Shown here in pieces: positions 5,608-11,331 of a DNA stretch of 11,331 nt (the stretch's first letter is position 1; every line of letters starts with the position of its first letter). A model generated the notes under the pieces. That model saw nothing but the letters and a program-made list of their open reading frames with translations. It was not told the origin of the DNA and made no database searches. A program made the position numbers and the translations under genes. Source of the DNA: Candidatus Krumholzibacteriia bacterium (lineage in GTDB: Bacteria; Krumholzibacteriota; Krumholzibacteriia; LZORAL124-64-63); the NCBI GenBank assembly GCA_016744275.1, contig JADGEP010000087.1:1-11331 (forward strand). The letters run 5' to 3'.

Positions 5608-7839
5608 TCAATTGCCGTCCGGGCCCGCGATGAGCATCAAATCGCCAGCTGCTTCACCCATTTTTGGGTACAAAAACAGGTTCCCACCCGGCGCCACGGC
5701 CACTCCTGCGCCCTGCAAGCCGGGCAATTCCACCAACAATACCGATTGCCCGGCACTCAAATCATGCTCCAGGAGCAGGGCTGTGCCGCCGGTGCGCATG
5801 ACCCAGATGATCCGATCGTCGACCAGGCGCCAGTTGAATCGGTCGCGCGGCAACAGATCGGCCAGGACCAATTCCGGAGCCAGACGGCCACCACTTTGGC
5901 GCCGCCATAATCCAGGGCGATCCGGACGCGTGAAATAGAGCGTGCGCCCATCGGCGGCTTCCTGAGCCACAACGCCTCCGCCGCGCGTCACCTGTGAAGC
6001 CGCTCCGCCTTGCAAATCCCGCCGATAGACCTGCCATCCCGAGCCCGCGTCGGCTCCGATCAACAGAGCGTCGCCCGTTGCTCCCCAGGCCGCGAATACC
6101 TCACGTCCCAAGCCGGTCGTGATTCGGCGGGGCACGCCGCCGGCCGGTTCCACCACCAATATCTGGTATTCGCCGTCAATTACCGCATTGCAGGCCAAAC
6201 GATCGCCCTGCGGCGACCAGCGCAAATTTTCCACCACCGCGGCCTTCAATGAAGTCAACCGGCGCATGTTTTTGCCCTCGACGTCGCTCAGCCAGATTTC
6301 CGGATTCCCGCTGCGCGCCGAAACCAGGGCAATGGCCTGCCCATCGGGTCGAAAGTCGGCGCCTGTTTCCCAACGGGTCGAAGTGATGAACGACTCGCTG
6401 TCCGCTTGCCAGGTCGTGCGATCTCTCAAGCTCACCCGCCACAGGTCCTGATCGACCCGCACCTGTTCGTAGACCAGGTCGCCGCTGCCCCGGGCAATGG
6501 TGGGGTTCCAGGCGAAATCACCTGGAGTCGGGATCAATCGGGCCGGCCCCCCATCAAGAGGCGCCCGCCAGAGATTAAAGATGCCCGCCGGTGCGGCGGC
6601 GTACACCAGGGCCTGGCCGTCGGCCGTCCACGCCAGCCCCTGCCGGTTGTCCGGGCCCTTGGCCAGAACCCGAGCCTCGCCCCCGACAACTGGCGCTACA
6701 AAAACGCCACTGCCTCCGGTGCGGTCTCGTCCGATCCAAGCCAACTGCTGGCCATCAGGTGAAAAGCGGGGCTGGAAATCGCCGCCGTTGTCCACCCGGT
6801 CGCTGGGCACTTCGGTGGTCGCCAAACTCGCCAGATTCAAAAGAAAAAGGCGATAGTGTCCGTTTGGCTTTCGGGCCGAAAACGCCAACCGGGATCCGTC
6901 GGGCGACCAATCCAGGCCTTCGATGAGATGACGCACCGCATGCAACCGGCGCACCGCACCACCAATGCTGGGCACCAGGCAGATGGTGCTCATGGTGTCG
7001 GAGGTTTGTACGAAGGCCACCGATTGGCCATCGGGCGACCACACCGGCCAGGCTGCCCATCCGGGTTCATCACTCAAACGCAGGAGCGATTCACTATTGC
7101 GCTGTTTGACATGGATCGCGGCGTGTTCGTCGTCCGGACCCGACCAGGCGAAAGCTACGCGCATGCCGTCGGGAGACAGGGCTGGGTGATATTCACGACC
7201 AGCGAAGGCGGTCAACGGGACGGCTGTTGGCCCTTCAAAAATGGACGCATCAACCGCACGGTCGCGCTGCAGCAGCGAAGGTCCCCAAAGAGCGATTGTC
7301 GCCAGCATCGCGGCCACCAACAGCCAACGCAACCACGTGCCTTGCCGTCGCGGTGCGGCCGGTGCCGCGTTGCCGTCGGGTGTTTCTGGGATTCGCCGTT
7401 TCGGCGAGGGCGCAGCTTCGCTCAATTCCGGTTTGGGCTCATCCGGGACAACGGGTTTTTCTGGTTCTTCTGATTCTTCTGGTTCTTCCGGCAAGATCGC
7501 TTCGGCGGGCGCGCTGAGCGGCGCAATCAAGCGGTAGCCATTGTTCCGAATGGTTTCGATGTATTGCGGTTGGCGCGCCTGATCGCCAAAAACCCGCCTC
7601 AGTTCCGAAATGGCGCGGGTCAGGATTTCTTCGCCCACGACGGCGTCGCCCCAGACCTGATCCAACAGATCCAGGCGCGTGACCAGCTCGCCGGGCTGTT
7701 CGGCAAGCACCAACAGGACGGCCATCACCCGCGGTTCGATCTGGACCGGGCCCTCGCTTCCGCTGATGCGGTTCAAAGCCGGCTGGACCAACCACTGGTG
7801 CAAGCAAAATGGCGGCGGAAATGATTCCGGATGGTTCAT
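5608..7839 (-). CDS. Transmembrane winged-helix regulator with TolB/PD40 propeller
   Basis: This 743-residue protein is a one-component regulator of the CadC type. Residues about 15-108 form an OmpR/CadC winged helix, with VWGDAVVGEEILTRAISELR and the wing YIETIRNNGYRLIAPL. A linker of about 55 residues rich in Glu and Pro follows, then one membrane segment (about 170-190, LRWLLVAAMLATIALW). The C-terminal 550 residues are periplasmic and carry TolB-type WD40/PD40 repeats: LSPDGMRVAF 221, WSPDGQSVAF 267, WSPDGSRLAF 311, FSPDGQQLAW 359, WTADGQALVY 404, FRPDGQAIAL 497, WSPQGDRLAC 541. Signal sensing by the propeller is presumed to change DNA binding at the membrane; the signal is unknown. ATG 7839 is the first Met of a complete domain, although the ribosome binding site is weak. 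Targets may include its own promoter or the divergent 8072 gene, which is inference. Confidence 0.9.
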   Translation of the reverse strand: MNHPESFPPPFCLHQWLVQPALNRISGSEGPVQIEPRVMAVLLVLAEQPGELVTRLDLLDQVWGDAVVGEEILTRAISELRRVFGDQARQPQYIETIRNNGYRLIAPLSAPAEAILPEEPEESEEPEKPVVPDEPKPELSEAAPSPKRRIPETPDGNAAPAAPRRQGTWLRWLLVAAMLATIALWGPSLLQRDRAVDASIFEGPTAVPLTAFAGREYHPALSPDGMRVAFAWSGPDDEHAAIHVKQRNSESLLRLSDEPGWAAWPVWSPDGQSVAFVQTSDTMSTICLVPSIGGAVRRLHAVRHLIEGLDWSPDGSRLAFSARKPNGHYRLFLLNLASLATTEVPSDRVDNGGDFQPRFSPDGQQLAWIGRDRTGGSGVFVAPVVGGEARVLAKGPDNRQGLAWTADGQALVYAAAPAGIFNLWRAPLDGGPARLIPTPGDFAWNPTIARGSGDLVYEQVRVDQDLWRVSLRDRTTWQADSESFITSTRWETGADFRPDGQAIALVSARSGNPEIWLSDVEGKNMRRLTSLKAAVVENLRWSPQGDRLACNAVIDGEYQILVVEPAGGVPRRITTGLGREVFAAWGATGDALLIGADAGSGWQVYRRDLQGGAASQVTRGGGVVAQEAADGRTLYFTRPDRPGLWRRQSGGRLAPELVLADLLPRDRFNWRLVDDRIIWVMRTGGTALLLEHDLSAGQSVLLVELPGLQGAGVAVAPGGNLFLYPKMGEAAGDLMLIAGPDGN
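7459..7488 (-). repeat. Short direct repeat encoding Glu/Pro-rich linker
   Basis: TTCTGGTTCTTC occurs twice, 18 bases apart (7459-7470 and 7477-7488), within a GAA-rich (minus-strand) tract encoding EEPEESEEPEK of the regulator's linker. Such a tract could change length by slippage in whole codons without breaking the frame. Confidence 0.7.
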
Positions 7840-7883
7840 GCGTTATTTACCAATTGATAAAACAGTGCCCCGTGAACCTGATC

Positions 7884-7912
7884 AATATATAGGATGGCAG
7901 GGATTCTGTTCA
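7884..7912 (-). promoter_or_regulatory. Putative sigma-70 promoter of winged-helix regulator
   Basis: On the minus strand TGAACA (7912-7907) and TATATT (7889-7884) are 17 bases apart, matching the sigma-70 consensus at 4 of 6 and 5 of 6 positions. Transcription would begin about 38 bases before ATG 7839. Overlapping TATATA makes the exact -10 uncertain. Confidence 0.5.
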
Positions 7913-8071
7913 CTCTTCATTTGAAGGGCGGGTTGCAAAATTGGATTTCAGGCTACAGCCAGCACTCCCAACAGGAGCGCCGGCCCAATGCGGGCAATTG
8001 ACGTTTGGAAAAATCGAATCATGGTGTGAAGATAGCATCTGAACGACGAACCGAGCAAAGGAAGGACTGCC

Positions 8072-8674
8072 GTGACTGATATTCTGGAGCGCATCTCCCG
8101 CGTGGCCCTCACGCCCACCGCCTATCTCGACATCATGACGGCGCAGGCAGAAGGCGACCCCGCGGACCTGAAAGACGAAGGCGAAAGGGAATTGCTGGAA
8201 TTCACCCAGCTGAACCTGCACCGCACCGGACGACTGGCGCGCACCTGGCAACCTTCAACTGAACTGGCCGCCGCGTTGGCCGGCATTGACCAACCGCAAA
8301 CCTGGCTGGTGCTCACCGAGCCCTGGTGCGGTGACTCGGCCCAATGCCTGCCCTGCCTGGTGAAGATGGCAGAAGTGCAGCCCGCCATCACGATGCAGTT
8401 GGTATTGCGCGACAGCCATCTTGATCTGATGGACCTCTACCTGACCAACGGTTCGCGCAGCATTCCCCGCCTGGTGGCCTTCGATGCCGCCGGCGCCGAG
8501 ATTTTCCAGTGGGGGCCCCGACCCGCCGCCGCCCAGGACGTTTTTCTGGCGGCCCGAAACGAAGGCCTCGAAAAGCCGGGCATTCAGGAAAAACTGCATT
8601 TGTTTTACGGGCGCAACCGCGGCGCCGCCCTGGACGCGGAATTTGTCGCCCTGCTGACGGGCGGTGAACGGTGA
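8072..8674 (+). CDS. Thioredoxin-like protein with WCGD active site (Thioredoxin_9-like)
   Basis: This 200-residue cytoplasmic protein has no signal peptide. A helical N-terminal part (1-60) precedes a thioredoxin fold: strand TWLVLTEP, then W85-C86-G87-D88-S89, strand TMQLVLRDSHLD, the LTNGSRSIPRLVAFD segment with cis-proline 132, and FQWGPRP. These are hallmarks of the Thioredoxin_9-type family. The nucleophile position holds Cys 86, but the usual resolving Cys is Ser 89, so a classical CxxC is absent. One turn further on, C92-L-P-C95 forms a CxxC displaced by six residues. The start is GTG 8072 with AAGGAAGG (8058-8065) six bases upstream. The stop codon overlaps the start of the next gene by four bases (GTGA), so the two are translationally coupled. 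A link between thiol chemistry and RNA modification is not established; they may simply be co-transcribed. Confidence 0.88.
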   Translation: MTDILERISRVALTPTAYLDIMTAQAEGDPADLKDEGERELLEFTQLNLHRTGRLARTWQPSTELAAALAGIDQPQTWLVLTEPWCGDSAQCLPCLVKMAEVQPAITMQLVLRDSHLDLMDLYLTNGSRSIPRLVAFDAAGAEIFQWGPRPAAAQDVFLAARNEGLEKPGIQEKLHLFYGRNRGAALDAEFVALLTGGER

Positions 8675-10233
8675 TCCTGCATCAGGACACCGACTGGCTG
8701 GTAGTCAACAAACCCGCCGGTCTGGCAACCCACGCCGGCCGACCGGGCGAACTGGGCGCCGCAGAATGGCTGGCTTTGCACCTGGGACTGGAAACTCACG
8801 TGATGTCGCGACTGGACCGGGGCACCAGCGGCGCCTTGTTGCTGGCTCTGAATCCGGCGGCGGCAACCAGGGCCCAGGAAATTCACGAAGCCGGCACATC
8901 CAACAAGGAGTACGAGTTTCTATCGACCTTCGACAGCAAGGCCTTGGGCTTGGGCCTCACCTGGACCTGCGATGAAGAACTGGACAGCAAAGCGGCCACG
9001 ACACGCTTCACACACCTAGGCGCCAGCTCGGATGGCCGCCTTTTTCACTACCAGGCCGAGATTTCCCGGGGCCGCCGGCACCAGATCCGGCGCCACGCCC
9101 AAGCTTGCGGCCTGCCTCTTTTGGGTGACGACGAATATGGCGGCGCAGCATTTTCACGACTGTGTTTGCACTGCGCCAAGATCAAGTGGCCAGAGTGGGA
9201 CGCGCCGGTGACAGCGCCGACACCGGCTTCGTTTTCCGCATTGCTCGGCGCCCACGGTTCCGGCGCCCAAGATGCCGACGTTCAGATCGCCGTTTGCCAA
9301 GATCGCCGCGGCCAATGGTTGCAAGCGATCACCAACGCTTTTCGCGCGGTGCATCGCGATGAAATTTCGGGCCTGCCGGTGGCCATCGATATCTATGGCG
9401 ACTGGTTTGATGCCGTCTGGTTTGACGAAGACACCAGCGACGAGCAACTGACGCGGAAACTGAAACCGGTGCTCGACCAGGTCAGCACTCACTACGGTTG
9501 CCGAGGTGGCGTGGTGCGCACCCACCGTCGCAATCCGCATCAAAGAAATCTCGTGGCTGAAGTGAAGGTTGTGGGTGAATCCCCGCCCGCAGTTTTTACC
9601 GTCATCGAGCACGGCCTGAAGTACGAAATCAATCTGCTGAAAACCCAACACACCGGGCTGTTCATGGACCAGCGCGACACGCGGCGCCGGATGGCTCTGC
9701 GGGCAGGCGAAGCCCGAGTCGCCAACCTCTTCGCCTACACCTGTTCTTTTTCCGTGGCGGCGGCACGGCACGGCGCCGAAGTGATTTTTTCCATCGACAC
9801 TGCCAAGCCCTGCTTGAATACGGGCAAGGCGAATTTCGCCGCCAACGGCCTGAGTGAAACCGGGCAGGGAAAATTCGTGCAGGAAGATACCCGCAAGTGG
9901 CTGGCGCGACAGATCCGCAAACGAGATCAGGATCCGGGCAACTGGGCTGGATATGATCTGATGATTTGCGACCCGCCCGTCTTCGCTTCGGCTAAAGATG
10001 GTGGTCGTTTTTCCGTGGAAAAAGAATGGCCCCATCTGGCTGAAAGCTGCGCCAGCTTATTGGCCAGGAACGGTGCCGCCATTTTTGCCAACAACCACCG
10101 CACGGGCGATCATCGCTTCTACCGCCGGGCACTCAATGACACGTTCAACTCGGTGATAGACCTGCGGCCGCCCCTGGATTATCCGATCTTCCCAGGGCGG
10201 CCGCATCATGTGCGCACGTTTTGGTGCGAGTAG
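8671..10233 (+). CDS. Fusion of RluA-type pseudouridine synthase and RlmK/RlmI-like methyltransferase
   Basis: This 520-residue protein joins two RNA-modifying domains. Residues 1-190 are an RluA/RsuA-superfamily pseudouridine synthase: WLVVNKPAGLATHAG, catalytic motif SRLDRGTSGALLLA with D49 (the usual His before Arg is Ser 46), and RRHQIRRHA then LLGDDEYGG. No S4 domain precedes it. Residues about 215-520 are a class I SAM-dependent methyltransferase of the RlmK/RlmI (COG1092) type: HTGLFMDQRDTRRRM 327-341, motif I VANLFAYTCSFSVAAA from 350, acidic loop IDTAK, motif IV CDPPVFASAKDG from 433, and IFANNHRTG 471-479. Motif IV DPPVF and the NN segment favour a 23S rRNA base methyltransferase (m7G or m5C); no PUA domain is evident. 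GTG 8671 overlaps the upstream stop by four bases. The target nucleotides are unknown. Both domains look intact. Confidence 0.88.
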   Translation: MILHQDTDWLVVNKPAGLATHAGRPGELGAAEWLALHLGLETHVMSRLDRGTSGALLLALNPAAATRAQEIHEAGTSNKEYEFLSTFDSKALGLGLTWTCDEELDSKAATTRFTHLGASSDGRLFHYQAEISRGRRHQIRRHAQACGLPLLGDDEYGGAAFSRLCLHCAKIKWPEWDAPVTAPTPASFSALLGAHGSGAQDADVQIAVCQDRRGQWLQAITNAFRAVHRDEISGLPVAIDIYGDWFDAVWFDEDTSDEQLTRKLKPVLDQVSTHYGCRGGVVRTHRRNPHQRNLVAEVKVVGESPPAVFTVIEHGLKYEINLLKTQHTGLFMDQRDTRRRMALRAGEARVANLFAYTCSFSVAAARHGAEVIFSIDTAKPCLNTGKANFAANGLSETGQGKFVQEDTRKWLARQIRKRDQDPGNWAGYDLMICDPPVFASAKDGGRFSVEKEWPHLAESCASLLARNGAAIFANNHRTGDHRFYRRALNDTFNSVIDLRPPLDYPIFPGRPHHVRTFWCE

Positions 10234-10236
10234 GAA

Positions 10237-11100
10237 TTAGTCCTCGTCCGTCAATCCCATCTCGATGACGCTGGTCAGCGGATCGTAAGTCGCCGCCAAA
10301 CGGTCGCGATAGGGCTCCAGCGAAGCGCGAATCTGCTCGGGCAGACCTTCTTCCCAGGGGAAGCGCAGGCTTTCCAGGTTCATGGCTTCCACTTCGGCGC
10401 TCAGTTGGGCACCCCACGGGTCGTCCGCGGCATCAGCGCCGACGGGTAAGCTGGCCTCATAGGCCGCCAGTTGATTGGACATCACTGTGGTCTGGATGTT
10501 GTTCACGAATCGCCGCACGGTCTTTCCCCGACTTTCGCGAGTTTCTTCTTCTTCATCATCGCTGTCCCAATTCACGTTGACGCCGTCGTTGGAGCCGTTG
10601 TCGCCCGCCAGTTGGAATCCGGGCCCATCAGTCGGGTCTTTTTCCAGCAGGACGAAGTAGGACAGTGCATAGATGTACTGGTACTCGCCCACCCCCATGT
10701 CCTGCGCCAGCAAGGCTTCGTTACGCTGATTGATGAAGCCCAATAACGCCGGCACCATCTTCATGCCCGCCTGCGCCTTGGCGACCCAGTTGGCGCCGTC
10801 CTCGTCCAGGATGTTGAGCATCTCGGATGTTTCGTTGCGGAAATCCGCCATGTCGTCGCGCACACCCAGGAAGGCCTCCATCCGGTCGGCGGCTATGGAA
10901 CCGTCCAGATTGGGCACAAAATCCTCAGGATCACCAAATCGTGCTTGCACCGCATCGGCGTTCTCTTCAAGGCCCTCGACCTGCTCCTGAATTTTCTTCA
11001 CGCCAAAATACCCACAGGTGCCAACGCCTCCGAGGATGATCACCATCAGGCCGCACCCGATCCCGCAACCGATAAACCACTTCTTGCCTGCTCCGGCCAT
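10237..11100 (-). CDS. Membrane-anchored protein of unknown function
   Basis: This is a 287-residue protein with one N-terminal membrane segment (about 7-33). It begins MAGAGKKWFIGCGIGCGL, a Gly/Cys-rich anchor preceded by two Lys, probably an uncleaved signal anchor with the bulk outside the inner membrane. The rest looks mostly helical: a short amphipathic stretch (VKKIQEQVEGLEENADAV), the aromatic segment EYQYIYALSYFVLLEKD, then an acidic cluster (D179 to E186, DSDDEEEE) in a probable loop, and a C-terminal helical part with LEPYRDRLAATYDPLTSVIE. I do not recognise a domain. ATG 11100 is preferred to ATG 11106 because AAAGGGG ends seven bases before it, while it would be only one base from the other. 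The stop codon faces that of the 8671 gene across a 3-bp gap, with no room for separate terminators. Confidence 0.8.
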   Translation of the reverse strand: MAGAGKKWFIGCGIGCGLMVIILGGVGTCGYFGVKKIQEQVEGLEENADAVQARFGDPEDFVPNLDGSIAADRMEAFLGVRDDMADFRNETSEMLNILDEDGANWVAKAQAGMKMVPALLGFINQRNEALLAQDMGVGEYQYIYALSYFVLLEKDPTDGPGFQLAGDNGSNDGVNVNWDSDDEEEETRESRGKTVRRFVNNIQTTVMSNQLAAYEASLPVGADAADDPWGAQLSAEVEAMNLESLRFPWEEGLPEQIRASLEPYRDRLAATYDPLTSVIEMGLTDED

Positions 11101-11252
11101 GACCATGCCCCTTTGAAGATATATGTGGTGACTGTGGACCGCGTTGTTACCCCGACGAGGGCCCGATTATTCTCCCGGCTCACGCGTCAAACCGGATTCA
11201 GGTTGCCGAATGGCCCCGATAACACGACTATATCCGGGCGAATCAGTGCAAG

Positions 11253-11289
11253 AAACCCCGAATTCGTTTTTTCGGGTGTTTATTTTTTC
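11253..11289 (+). terminator. Terminator-like hairpin with no matching gene in window
   Basis: AAAC-CCCGAA (11253-11262) pairs with TTCGGG-T-GTTT (11271-11281) over 10 bp with one bulged T and an 8-base loop. On the plus strand it is followed by ATTTTTTCC. On the minus strand it is followed by TTTCTT, so it might instead end a minus-strand gene lying to the right. No plus-strand gene ends before it in this window. Confidence 0.4.
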
Positions 11290-11331
11290 CTCGCAAAGCG
11301 AACTTTTAACCAAGTTCAAAGAGTCATGATG

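Noticed and set aside
5395..5910. Plus-strand 171-codon frame entering the winged-helix regulator
   Set aside because: No ribosome binding site or recognisable domain is seen, and most of it is antisense to the propeller region.
9154..10035. Minus-strand 293-codon frame inside the fusion gene
   Set aside because: The sense frame has intact catalytic motifs; the antisense frame has none.
11144..11329. Plus-strand 61-codon frame at the right edge
   Set aside because: No ribosome binding site or recognisable domain is seen, and a terminator-like hairpin lies inside it.
1..11331. CRISPR array, insertion sequence, tRNA or phage genes
   Set aside because: No regularly spaced direct repeats with unique spacers, no transposase or integrase motifs, and no cloverleaf were seen on reading either strand.

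Overview
The window looks like chromosomal DNA of a free-living Gram-negative bacterium with a moderately high GC content. Evidence for an outer envelope includes three exported or inner-membrane sensor-like proteins, an exported helical protein of the type often fused to OmpA domains, and cleavable signal peptides. The compact sigma-70 factor (no region 1.1, ends soon after region 4) and the WCGD-type thioredoxin-like protein resemble versions common in the Fibrobacteres-Chlorobi-Bacteroidetes group, while the winged-helix/TolB-propeller regulator is common in Acidobacteriota and Gammaproteobacteria. I cannot assign a phylum from this alone. I see no transposase, integrase, CRISPR array, tRNA or rRNA, so nothing marks the window as a mobile island.

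Layout from left to right. (1) 1-678, minus: 5' part of an exported helical, DUF4398-like protein that runs off the left edge. (2) 878-3262, plus: membrane histidine-kinase-like sensor with a periplasmic FG-GAP/PQQ-type propeller, preceded by a good sigma-70 promoter. (3) 3341-3823, minus: small exported protein with three copies of a CC-x9-CC repeat, ending in a strong intrinsic terminator. This is the most unusual gene here. (4) 4247-5101, plus: RpoD-like sigma factor with its own terminator. (5) 5608-7839, minus: one-component regulator with a cytoplasmic OmpR/CadC-type DNA-binding domain, one membrane segment and a TolB/PD40 propeller. (6) 8072-8674 and 8671-10233, plus: a thioredoxin-like protein translationally coupled (4-bp overlap) to a fusion of an RluA-type pseudouridine synthase and an RlmK/RlmI-like rRNA methyltransferase. 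(7) 10237-11100, minus: membrane-anchored protein of unknown function, tail to tail with the fusion gene across a 3-bp gap.

Functionally the window is a set of mostly single-gene transcription units. Two are large transmembrane sensors with propeller domains outside the inner membrane: a kinase with no response regulator beside it, and a regulator that binds DNA itself. One is a sigma factor. The only clear operon pairs a thioredoxin-like protein with an RNA-modification enzyme. I see no multi-gene defence or biosynthetic system. The items most worth following are the repeated double-cysteine protein with a palindrome in its leader, the two-domain RNA-modifying enzyme, the extra CxxC in the thioredoxin-like protein, competing hairpins next to the ribosome binding site of the first gene, and twin TCACGTGA palindromes in the convergent gap 5165-5607.
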